A DNA stretch of 64,000 nt. It comes from Buddleja alternifolia (taxonomy: Eukaryota; Streptophyta; Magnoliopsida; Lamiales; Scrophulariaceae). The DNA lies in contig CM033399.1 of NCBI GenBank assembly GCA_019426215.1, positions 35,163,022 to 35,227,021 of the forward strand, written 5' to 3'. A model generated the notes under the pieces. It searched no databases. It was not told the origin of the DNA and saw only the letters and a program-made list of their open reading frames with translations. Below are positions 1 through 9,893 of the stretch, in pieces (positions within the stretch are counted from its first letter, which is position 1; each line of letters begins with the position of its first letter). The translations under genes were made by a program, and so were the position numbers.

Positions 1-2463
1 AAACCAATTCCCATCATTTTATTCACAACCCTTCTTACCAGATTTAAATATAGGTATAAGCCAAATAGCCGATACACAAGCAGGTAATCTATGTTTTATT
101 TGTACATTGTGCCATCATATTTTCTAAAATATTTATTGTTTGTACATAATTCTAATTACTATTTTTTGTGATTGTTTTTTAGGATGTTCAACATCGGGGA
201 ATGCGTGTGACGGTGTTGGAATTGCACATAATGAAAATTGGGCGACTAATTCTACACGGGCTTTTCCATTTCCTGATATGCATGCAGGTAAATATTAATT
301 TGGGGCCAAATGCACATTTTGTTAGACTTTTTTATTATTCCTATATATGCATATTTTATCTTCATGTTTTAACCCGTGGTTCTTTTGAAATTTTTATTTG
401 TGCATGTAGGAGGCCCTTCTGAACATTTTGAGGAAGCCAACTACAATGCTCATTTTTCTAATCACGCAGGGCCGAGCAGTTCAGCCGAACCCCATTTCGA
501 TCAATTTGAAGATGACGAGAATGTTGAATCAGCAGATTCAGATTACTACCCTTCAGAAAGTGACATGGATGAAGAAATGAACTATATACCAACTGATACT
601 GATGATGATGAGGAGGAAATTGAGGAGGAAGATGTTCCTCCCGCAGTGGCTCAAGAAAGACTTCACAGAGTACTCCCATTTTATTCCACAAAAGATCCCG
701 AAGTAGAAGGAGACTCATTAGGTCTACTAAATGGAGTACAAACAAGGGATATGATCTATGATTATCGAATAGGTAATCTTGGGTTGGGTTTGGTATTTGA
801 GAACAAAAAGAGCTTGCAAAAAGCGGTGAAAGATTACCACTATAAGCACCAAAAACGCGAGTACAAGGTGACGATCAGTGAACCAAACAAATGGAAAGTG
901 GCATGCAAACACAAAAACAAACCCGAGCATTGTGAATTTGAACTCCGAGCTCATTTCAACGTGAAACTAAACATGTGGATAATTTCAAAATTCGGTAAGT
1001 TACACTCATGTCTCTTCGATAATACCAGGGAGAAACACCCTAACTTGGACATGAATTTGGTCGCCAACGAACTTATACCACATGTGGAAGAAAATCCGGC
1101 ATTTGAGATCAATCAAATAATAGTACTTGTACAGCAGAAATGGAATTGCGAAATAAGTTATGGCAAGGCTTGGTACAGTTTGCAACGTGCAAATGAACTT
1201 GTATACGGGACTTGGGAGGACTCTGTGAAAAACTTACCTAAGTTATTGGGAGCTATCAAGAAATGGAATCCAGGCACAATTGTTGAATGGGTACACAAAG
1301 ATGCCTATGAAAATCCAAAAGTGTTGAAGTATGTGTTTTGGGCATTCAGGCCGTGTATAGATGGATTCCAACATTGTCGGAGGGTCATATGTGTCGATGG
1401 GACACATCTATACGCACGCTACAATGGTAAGTTGTTGATTGCAACTACTCTGGATGGAAATAATAACATCTTGCCTCTTGCATTCGCAATCGTTGACAAT
1501 GAGACGAATGAATCCTGGCTTTGGTTTCTACGATGTCTAAGCCACTATTTTGTTTCACCCAATGAAGGCGTATGCCTTCTTTCTGATCGTCATCAAGGCC
1601 TATTAAATGGAGTCAAAGTCGTACGAGCATTTCACCCTCCTCTAGGATGTCATCGATATTGTCTGCGTCATGTGGTTTCAAACTTCAACCACACGTTCAA
1701 AAATAAAGCTTTGAAGCAGCTATGTTCTAATGCAGGAAACGCACATAGCATCGAAAAATTTGAACGTGAAATGAACAAAATTCGTGCATTGAATGAAGAG
1801 GTTGGAGCTTGGTTGGACAAAATCGATAAAGAAAAATGGACACTTTCACATGACGGAGGGGTGCGAGAAGGCATTATGACTACAAACATGGGAGAGAGCT
1901 TTAATAATGTGATGAAAACAGCTCGACATCTTCCACCTACAGCTATTGTGGAATTCACATTCCATAAACTTGCCATGTATTTTTGTGATCGAGCGGTAGA
2001 TGGTTTAAAAATGAAGAGCAATGGTCCCTTGACAAGACAAGCTACTAAACTCTACGAGAAGGAGACAGATGCTTCCAGTAACCACGAAGTCAGAAAATTT
2101 TCTTATTCTAACCAAATTGGACAAGTTTTTTGTCGCACCCAGTTCGAAAGCCGTGGTCGAAGGTACTCTGTAGACCTAAAAAATCAAAATTGTTCTTGTG
2201 GAAATTGGACGGCAATTGGAATTCCATGCTCACATGCGGTTGCCTTGGCCAAAGCATTGACTTTAAGGTCGATAGATCTTGTTAAACAATATTACGGAGT
2301 TGATGAGTATATAAAAACATATGAAGGAAGGTTCTATCCGTTGCCTGACAAGTATTATTGGGATACCCCAAATTTTGAGCTAGTCCACGACCCTTATTCA
2401 AAGAAGAAACGACTTGTGGGCAGAAACGTGAGCACTCGCATTCAAAATGAGATGGATTCGTAG
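1..2463 (+). CDS. Mutator-like (MULE) transposase, 5' end outside window
   Basis: The gene encodes a MURA-type DDE transposase that would cut and rejoin Mutator-type terminal repeats in the nucleus. I read three exons: before 1 to 83, 183-287 and 410-2463. Frame is continuous across both GT-AG introns, and the first exon is open to the window edge, so the N terminus is missing. An acidic, serine-rich stretch (about 480-650) is followed by a MULE DNA-binding-like region. The catalytic triad candidates are Asp at 1396-1398 (in VDGTHL), Asp at 1585-1587 (in LLSDRHQG) and Glu at 1894-1896 (in TNMGESFNN). A SWIM zinc finger of CxC...CxH form lies near 2185-2250. No stop or frameshift interrupts the main exon, so it could still be functional. 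It converges on the PMD gene, with stops about 240 bp apart. Confidence 0.9.
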
Positions 2464-2699
2464 ATTGTTGAGCACTTTTTTAATATTTTATTGTTTAATT
2501 AGTAATGAATGTCTATGTTGTAATAGTTTTTGTTTCATAAAATATATTTTCTTTATTTTGGACTTGTTTTTATTGCCTAAATAATTAGAGATAATTAGAG
2601 ATAATTCAAGTGATAATAAAACTAAATACCATTGAACAATAACTTAACTAATACTAATAAAATACAAAATAGGTTAAACAAAATTAGGGAAATAAGGTT

Positions 2700-5066
2700 C
2701 TATTGTTGCCTTCGACGTTGCAACTCTGTAAGGCAAACAGTGGGATTCACCACCCTTTCGGATCGTCTCCGTCGATCATTTCTCGGTGCCGGCTGATCTT
2801 GTTGAGTCACGTACTCTTGTTCATGAGGTGCGGGGCTGTTCATATCCCAATTTATAGGAACAGGAGAAATATTTCTCTGGTTTTGTGGTGGAGTTGACTC
2901 TGTTGCGCCAAAAAGCATCTCTAAAGGTATTAATGGGTCCGACGAGTATGACCTCCTATAGGAAGTGCCTTCGCCTCCATAATTAAAACCTTGTCCATAT
3001 GAAGTACCTTCGCCTCCATAATTGAAACCTTGTGGCCTCCCATATGAAGCGCCATCTCCACCATAATAGAAACCTTGTAACTGGGGATCGAGTGATGGAT
3101 GTAAAATTTGTGATTGCGGCTCGACTGTAGGACGATATACCGTTGATGGGGGATCGACAGGGTATGGTTGAGTGTGAGTCCACCTTTGTTGTGCATCACC
3201 AGTGTGAGTCCATCCACCTCCTACCATACTAGCAATGTGAGAAAGACTCGATTTGACATTCCCTAATATTCTGTCAGCATCACTGTCAGTCTGATTGACT
3301 TGTTGGAGGAGGTTCTGAATTTCATGACCCTGAAAAAATAAACAAAAGTGTGAGATGAAATAAATAAAAGATTTAGCAAAATATCATACATCAAATCAAA
3401 TACTAACCACATTATCTAGAAGAGGACCCGCCCCTGTTTGGTATGTGTTTCTTGACCAATTCAAGGTACGTGATATATAACGACGAGTGATGGACTGATA
3501 CCACTCCTCGTAGTCCGGTGCCGTGCCCACACCCTCAACTCCATTTATAATGCGATTTTCCCGGTTATTCCATATTTCAATTTCCCTCCTGAATTCTCTC
3601 GTCCAGTTTCTCGCATCTCGTCCCCTGCGATCAATCCTCCTAAAGCGTTCTACTGCCGGTGGAATAGTTTGTACGTAACTAAACTGTCGCATAACACGAT
3701 CAGGACAGTGCCACTCCACAATGTTAAAGCATATCAATGGGACAGATGATGTCCACGCAATCCAATCCAAACATCGTGGAGGCAGATCAGCAATGTCCGG
3801 ATCAAAAAAGGAGTACGGAGTCCAAACAAACTAAAATAAGACAAAATATGATAGAATATTATTAATATCAAAAACATATAATACTTCATAATATAATGGC
3901 GTGACTATAATTTATTACTCACATGATGATCGGTCATCAAATCAAGCTGCTCCCTGAACGCAGGAAGATTGTTAGCAGTAACAAAGCTCCCTGATCGAGG
4001 GGGATACCACCTTCAATATAAAAAGCAAAAATAAGTAAAGAAAATATGATGTTTGTTAATATATATGAATAACTTACCGTTCAGCATGAGGAGCTCGTGC
4101 AATGCCATTTATATCTATTGGCCCAATTTCTTGAGGAAGGTTTGTAGGCCTAACAACCACTATCCGTGACCATGCCCAAATCTGTTAAAAGTAAATACAT
4201 TAATCTCATAAGCATTCTTAGTTTTAAGTAAGGTAAAAACACAATATACTGAAACACAATTATCACACCTGTACCAAATTTAATGGACCTGAAATACTTC
4301 CTTTGGTTTTCAAACATGCCTTTGAGAGTTCCCGGTACAAGTACGCCAATATAGCACTCCCCCAACTATATGTACCGACTTCGGCAATGTCTTCTAAAAC
4401 CTTTAACCAATAACATGGAATCACGTCTCCGCTACTGTCTGGACACATCACGCCTATCAACAGAAATGCCCAACAACGTGCTATTTTATCAACATCCTCT
4501 TCACTGGAAAGCTCCGTAATTTGTCTATTCTCCGCACTCACGTGCTCAACAATCGTCTTTGCTTTTATCTTAAACCATTTACTCGGAAAATCCTGAGGCC
4601 CAGTCGTAATCCCTAGGAGGTTTAAAATCCGGGCTTGATGCCGTTGGTATGTCGCACACTCATCATCAGCAATTACCGGGCGACCGTCTACTGGTAGACC
4701 CCATAAAATTGCTACGTCCTGGAGAGTAATCGTAGCCTCTCCATTTCGCAAATGAAAAGTGTTCGTCTCGGAACGCCACCTCTCGACCAGGGCAGATATA
4801 AGACCCAAATCATTTTCCAACTTACTTAACTTATAGACACGGTAAAACCCCATTTCATTAAGCTTATGAAGGACACGGGCATCTGGAGCGGTGATATAGG
4901 CAGTATGGTATGTATGATAGTCTGCTCGTCTAGACCGTAGTAGTAACTCTTGATCATCTCTGCTGAAAACTAATTCACTCCTATGATTGGCCTGCTCGGT
5001 CAGCACAGTATTGACTAAAGGGCCATATATCCTAGCCTCGGTGCCACTACCACTGGTACTCGCCAT
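2700..5066 (-). CDS. Plant mobile domain (PMD, MAIN-like) protein
   Basis: Five exons read on the minus strand: 5066-4269, 4181-4078, 4010-3923, 3830-3408 and 3329-2700, giving 680 aa with all phases matching. The start at 5066 (MASTSGSG) was chosen because the sequence upstream is a splice acceptor, suggesting a 5'-UTR intron (about 5428 to 5070). Exon 1 carries the PMD hallmark LQDVAILWGLPVDGRPV, and exons 1-4 continue the fold (IWAWSR, then CLDWIAW and the RRYISR region). Exon 5 is a low-complexity tail with tandem GFNYGGEGTSY-like repeats. Family knowledge: PMD proteins occur as host silencing factors (MAIN, MAIL1) and as passengers of Mutator and Gypsy elements; annotation pipelines often name them 'serine/threonine phosphatase 7 long form homolog'. 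Position suggests a transposon passenger, but a host gene cannot be excluded. No stop is seen. Confidence 0.85.
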
Positions 5067-5530
5067 CCTGGATTGAAAAATATGTAATAACACATAATTA
5101 GATTACGATGACTTCATTAAAATATTAGCCGCTAAAGTTTCTAATGATTAAAAATTATAACATAAAATTATAATAAATTCGAAACTTCATATTTCATAGT
5201 AAACTACACAAAATTTTGCAAATTAAACAAAATCATATAAAAATTCTAAAACTACACAAAAAATACATGAACCTATATCATACTTCAAAATTAAACTAAA
5301 AGAAAAACACATTATTGAAATTCGGCTAAATTATATAAAAAAACACTAAATTAAAATGTTTACTAACTAAAATTAGACTAATATGATAATTGCATTATAT
5401 AAACTAAACTATATATAATTAAAATTTACCTTTTAAATATTTTGAAGAACAAAAAACGATCACAGAATTTACTTGAAAAGCTTGTGTTTTGTATATCAGT
5501 AGCGACTTTGGGCTAAGGCAGGGGAGGGAG

Positions 5531-5540
5531 GTATATATAC
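5531..5540 (-). promoter_or_regulatory. Candidate TATA box of the PMD gene
   Basis: The palindromic GTATATATAC lies just upstream of a likely 5'-UTR exon (about 5430-5505) that could splice to the acceptor directly before the PMD start codon at 5066. It sits immediately next to the palindrome cluster at 5547-5643. The assignment rests on position and sequence only. Confidence 0.35.
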
Positions 5541-5546
5541 CCAACT

Positions 5547-5643
5547 GATAGCGCCTTGGTCAAAGGCGCTATCACCCACTTTTTCCAAAGTGGTCAGATA
5601 GCGCCTTTGACCAAGGCGCTATCAGCCACTTTGGAAAAAGTGG
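5547..5643. repeat. Composite nested palindrome A-B-A'-B'
   Basis: Unit A (5547-5573) and unit A' (5597-5623) are exact reverse complements of each other, 27 bp each, and each is also a near-perfect palindrome built on GATAGCGCC/GGCGCTATC. Unit B (5576-5593) and B' (5626-5643) are likewise exact 18-bp reverse complements and self-palindromic. Several alternative hairpins and a cruciform are possible. It lies in the promoter of the PMD gene and near the presumed right end of the MULE. Confidence 0.9.
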
Positions 5644-5679
5644 TGGCAGCTTTGCAGCTTTAGCTGCAGAAAATGTCAG

Positions 5680-5704
5680 ATTGCGCCTTCTTCGAAGGCG
5701 CAAT
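5680..5704. repeat. 25-bp palindrome with the same GCGCCTT core
   Basis: Eleven-base arms (ATTGCGCCTTC and its complement) flank a 3-base centre. The core resembles that of the composite palindrome just to the left, so both probably come from one repeated motif. A GCAGCTTTGCAGC/GCTGC imperfect dyad lies between them (about 5645-5670). Confidence 0.8.
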
Positions 5705-6105
5705 GTGGTATTTTCTACTACCCGGTCAAATTTGTGGTATTTTTCGAATTTTTTTTTAAATATAATATTTCTTTAATTTTTCCTTAACATTGGCTACCCA
5801 GATCTCTACAATATTATTTGTTGTGATACCTATGCTAATCGAAAAACTTGCCTTAAACTCCCCTCAATGATCCTGGATGAAACCCCCCCCCCCCCCCACC
5901 CAAAAAAAAAAAACAATTCTTTAGTACTTAGAATTGAGTCCTAAGTATTTATATCACAACATTGAGGAAAGCATTTCTGGTTTACCAAACTCACATTTTC
6001 ATTTATTTGCATGCTTTTTACTTCTTAATTTGCCTTTTAATACTTCTTTTGATTTTCGTAAGAAACAAATGCATCAAATGTACTTGATTAAACTTACACA
6101 ACTAA
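5705..6105. other. No gene seen; poly-C/poly-A tract
   Basis: AT-rich sequence without a supportable gene. A run of 15 C followed closely by 12 A (5883-5913) is a likely place for sequencing or assembly length error. Confidence 0.6.
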
Positions 6106-6114
6106 TATTTATTA

Positions 6115-6732
6115 GGGAAAATTACTAAAAAAAACTCTTAAAATAAACTTTTATAATCAAAAAACCCATGATAATATTTGTCAATCCAAAAAAATCCATT
6201 CCATCAACTTTTCATTCCAAAAAACCCAAAATATAGGGTTAACAGATTTATGGACTTAATTGCCCCTAGTCTTCTAGATTAAAAATTAATCAATTATAGT
6301 TGTGCAATGAAATTTATTTATTTAAAAATTTCACATTGATAATTGATACTAATTATGATTTTAATTTTAAATTTTTAGATTTTTTAATCTTTTTAAAGAA
6401 TTTAAAACATATATTAATAGATAATTACCATAATAAAATAATAAAATAAATTATATACAAAAATTTAAAAATTTTAATATTAGAATAAAATTCGTATTTT
6501 ATGATTCTTCAATTTGAAATAGTTAAAACAAAACGATACAATAAGAAAAACTAATTGATCAATTATTAACTTAATAAATGAAGGGGCAGTTTAGACCAAA
6601 AAGTTGTTAATTCTCACTTTTAGGGTTTTTGGAATGGAAAGTTTGTATAATGGGTTTTTGAGATTGAAAAATATTTTCATGGATTTTTTGAATATGAAAA
6701 ATTATTTTAAGGGGTTTTGAGTAATTTTTTCC
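6115..6732. mobile_element. Mutator-type MITE (copy 1 of a two-copy family)
   Basis: A 618-bp AT-rich element with long imperfect inverted ends (GGGAAAATTACT at the left, the complement of GGAAAAAATTACTC at the right, similarity continuing for more than 100 bp). It is flanked by a perfect 9-bp duplication TATTTATTA at 6106-6114 and 6733-6741, the length expected for Mutator-type transposition. It has no coding capacity. A diverged relative lies at 39009-39600. Confidence 0.88.
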
Positions 6733-6741
6733 TATTTATTA

Positions 6742-7210
6742 TAACAATTGAAATCTTATCATATGAAGAGGCGAAGATATAACGGTGGGAAATTAGCCAA
6801 TCGCATTTAATTTTTTCTCCGACATATATAATTACTGCTATTTCATGTCATTATCGTGAAGACCAAATCCATTCGCAGTCTTCATTACAATAATAAAAAC
6901 TTTAGCACATTCTAATTTCGAACTAAAACTAATTTGGATGTTTCAGCTAAACTTTCTTTTGCTTTACCATGCACGTAGGTCAATTCCATTTCGATTCATA
7001 AACAACTTATAAACGGACATTGATACAGTAAGCAGATTATATCTAAAAAAGTAAGTAAGAACTATTGAATGTATCAAATGGATAATGTATCTCAACAATC
7101 TAAGTGAACTAAAACGAAACAAAGACGCGATTGAAAGAATCTACTTAAGAAATTTCGAGCTAAAATGGAACAACACAACTAGTAAGTGAACTTGTGTGTT
7201 AGATCACAAA
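6742..7210. other. No feature seen
   Basis: AT-rich intergenic DNA between the MITE and the hAT element; no open frame or repeat that I can support. Confidence 0.5.
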
Positions 7211-7218
7211 CTTGTAAA

Positions 7219-7620
7219 CAGGGACGGAGCCAGGAATTTGAATGAAGAGGGGGGCGAAATTGTTGTGATATAGATATACATTTTTTTTTGGCAAATAGTC
7301 AAAGGAGTGAAAGGGGGGTGCGGGGAGGCTTGCCCCCCGCAGTACGGTTCGCTATATTTGTGGAGGAAAATATAATAAGAAACTAGGTTCAATTACAACT
7401 TTTGACATACTTTATACTCTTATATCTCTTTCGTTATAGCCAGAATTTTGGGTTGGGGGGGAACGAACTTAAAATAAAGGGGAAAAACATGATATTTTTC
7501 GATTTTAAGAGGGGGCGAAATCCAAATATTAAAAATTTTGTAAGGTAAAAAAATAATTTTTCAAAATTGAGGGAGGGCGACCGCATCCTCCAGCCCCCCC
7601 TCCCCCCGGCTCCGTCCCTG
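7219..7620. mobile_element. Non-autonomous hAT element (MITE)
   Basis: The 402-bp element has perfect 13-bp terminal inverted repeats CAGGGACGGAGCC and a perfect 8-bp TSD CTTGTAAA (7211-7218 and 7621-7628), the duplication size of hAT transposases. The interior holds G-rich and C-rich runs and no transposase, so it needs one in trans. It sits about 190 bp upstream of the GT64 gene start and may lie in its promoter. Confidence 0.92.
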
Positions 7621-7809
7621 CTTGTAAACAAGCTTAAGAAACACATTTTTGCTGCAGAAATTTGGGATCTGCCTAAATTCACGAAATCATATTGTATTCC
7701 CATAAATGCCCCTTAATTGTTTGGTATTTACGCAATCGCACCACTTTGGACAATTTAACACATCTGTGTGCGGGTGAGTTAATCAAACAGTGAAACAAAA
7801 CCAGCTCCA

Positions 7810-8784
7810 ATGAACATAACAATCTACCCCTTCTTCTTACTATTAGCAGTAATTACATCCCTTCACATGCCTATTTTAGTCATTTCACCTCGATTAATCC
7901 CCGACCCGCCATGCAACAAACCCGACCCGACAACTCTCCGGCCCGATCAGATGACGGTAATAATCAGCGGCTTCTCGGAGCACCGCATCCCCCTCCTCCA
8001 CACAATCGCCGCCGCCTACGCCGCCGCGCCGGAAGTCGCCGCCGTCGTACTCCTCTGGTGCAACCCCTCCACCTCACCCCAAACCCTAGCTCACCTCACA
8101 CAAAACCTCTCCGCCGTCGTCCTCCGCGCCCCCTCCGCCAGCCTCAACTACCGATTCTACCCATGGCGAATCATCAAAACCAAAGCCGTCCTCATCTGCG
8201 ACGACGACGTCGTACCGGACGCCGCTTCCGTCGCCTTCGCCTTCAACGTGTGGAGATCCGATCCGGATCGGGCGATCGGATTCTTCGCCCGATCGCACGC
8301 GTACGACGTCGCATCAAAAACATGGATCTATGTCATGGAGAAGGATAAATACTCGATTATTCTCACGAAATTGATGATCCTAAACATCGAATACCTAGAG
8401 AAATACTCGTGCGACGAACAGTACGCGGAGGCGAGGCGGATCGTGGAGGAGAAGAACAATTGCGAGGATATTCTGATGAATTTTGTGGTGGCGGAGGGGA
8501 TTCGGAAAGGTCCGGTGATGGTAGCGGCGGAGGGCGGCGGAATTAGGGATTACGGAGATGCGAGAAACGACGGCGTATCGGAGGGGGTGAGGGAGGTAGG
8601 ATTGAGTAGTAGAAGAGGGGAGCATAGGAAGAGGAGAGGGGAATGTATAAGGGAGTTTCATAAAGTGTTGGGGAAGATGCCATTGAAGTATAGCTATGGC
8701 AAAATTGTGAATGATGTTGGTGAACAGGGGCTGTGCCAAAAGGGTGGGAAGCTTGTGCACTGTGATCAACAACATTTCAGGTGA
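7810..8784 (+). CDS. Glycosyltransferase family 64 protein (GT64 C3-like)
   Basis: An intronless 324-aa reading frame. An N-terminal hydrophobic segment (about residues 5-26) would be a signal anchor for a type II Golgi protein. The GT64 fold is recognisable from MTVIISGFSEHR (residues 48-59), the substrate-side LNYRFYPW, the metal-binding DDDVV (131-135, the DXD motif) and CEDILMNFVVAEG (218-230), a conserved GT64 signature. Plant GT64 enzymes include glycosyltransferases acting on glycosyl inositol phosphorylceramides; the substrate of this C3-type member is not shown by the sequence. The first half of the gene is strikingly GC-rich, then returns to normal composition. The length fits a short plant GT64 lacking the exostosin domain. 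Confidence 0.88.
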   Translation: MNITIYPFFLLLAVITSLHMPILVISPRLIPDPPCNKPDPTTLRPDQMTVIISGFSEHRIPLLHTIAAAYAAAPEVAAVVLLWCNPSTSPQTLAHLTQNLSAVVLRAPSASLNYRFYPWRIIKTKAVLICDDDVVPDAASVAFAFNVWRSDPDRAIGFFARSHAYDVASKTWIYVMEKDKYSIILTKLMILNIEYLEKYSCDEQYAEARRIVEEKNNCEDILMNFVVAEGIRKGPVMVAAEGGGIRDYGDARNDGVSEGVREVGLSSRRGEHRKRRGECIREFHKVLGKMPLKYSYGKIVNDVGEQGLCQKGGKLVHCDQQHFR

Positions 8785-9080
8785 AAGATTCAATGCTTTC
8801 ATCATCTTCTTCCTTTTCTTTTTTGGTGTTTTGTATTTGGATCATAAATGTTATGATAATAGAGAAGTGTGTAATAAATGAATTAGGAGCACAGCCACTC
8901 CGAGAAATCATTTTGTGCAGTGTCCGACACGCGATGTGTCCGTTCCCAGATATTGAGAGAAAAGCGAAAGTACGCGTGGGCAGTTGTAAAGAATTTACGT
9001 ATACCGTCTCCGTGTCCGCGCATCATAATGGAGCAGTATTGTTTTATTGTGGGTGAATTATATGCGCAATCTCATTAATT

Positions 9081-9300
9081 ACCCAATAAAGCCATGACTT
9101 TTGGTAAATTACTACAAGACCCCCTCGAAGAGTCTATTTATAAGGTTTACAGGGTGATATTGTAAAATTTCTTATATACATAGGGGATATAATTGTAAGA
9201 ATGCCTTAATAAGAGGAAGAATTTATGTAATTTTGAAAAGATTAGGGAATTTTCGGCAATTAACACTAAAGTAAGGGGTCTGTAGGTAATTTTTCTCTTT
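9081..9300. mobile_element. Short MITE-like repeat, related to one at 44324-44514
   Basis: Inverted ends are visible (AAATTACTACAAGACCCC on the left, the complement of AAATTACCTACAGACCCC on the right) and the body matches another copy in intron 1 of the ChaC-like gene. I could not define a clean TSD, so the limits are approximate. Confidence 0.6.
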
Positions 9301-9893
9301 CGTGTATTTTCTTAAAAATTTTGATGATAAAAAAATGAATGAATTGTGCGAATAATCTTAATACGATTTATATGGTAAATTTCAAATTTAAAAGGCAGAT
9401 ATAATTTGTTGACATGCGATTTTATGTCTTACATGCCTTATTATCATGGACATGTGTGTTTGGCAAAATGATAGGCAACAATAAGGGAAATCTCCCCCAA
9501 CAAAGTAGTGGAAGTCAAATTAATAATACCCGCCAAAGATGGAGCTCCCCTTATTCTTACATCTTAGTGAAAAACAGAGAGAGTGAGAGAGAGAGGCAGA
9601 CAGACTTAGAAATTTTTAGTTTCTTGTTTGAATCAAGAACAAATCAAAATATTATTGTTTTGTCAAACATCTAGGATTTGATTTCTTGTGTCTAAAACAA
9701 TTGATTTCAAACCCTGAAGAACGTATAGATTTTCAAGTTAGTAAGAAATTCTTAACCCAGAAAATAAAGTAAGAAGAGAAGATCATATTTTCCTTGGAAG
9801 AGAGAAGATATATATATGTATTGATCCATCATTTTTTTTGTGCTTGAGTAAAACTATATTCAGTTAATTTGAGAGAAGTGAAAGAAAAGGAAA
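9301..9893 (+). promoter_or_regulatory. Upstream region and 5'-UTR of the USP-kinase gene
   Basis: AT-rich DNA with a GA-repeat tract at about 9577-9600, common in plant 5' leaders. No other coding sequence is supportable here. Confidence 0.4.

Larger units (their letters stand above)
1..5704. mobile_element. Probable MuDR-like autonomous element (MULE plus PMD), ends not defined
   Basis: A transposase gene and a second gene sit convergently, as mudrA and mudrB do in maize MuDR, and the second gene belongs to a family known to ride in Mutator elements. The left terminus is outside the window. The right terminus is probably at or beyond the palindromes ending at 5704; I could not see a matching terminal inverted repeat or TSD because only one end is present. 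The boundary is inference. Confidence 0.5.

Noticed and set aside
201..422. 73-codon frame near the left edge
   Set aside because: It crosses an intron of the MULE gene in the wrong frame; the spliced exons at 183-287 and 410 onwards explain the region.
7911..8348. Arg/Pro-rich 145-codon frame over the GT64 gene
   Set aside because: A shadow frame caused by the GC-rich GT64 coding sequence, without any family motif.
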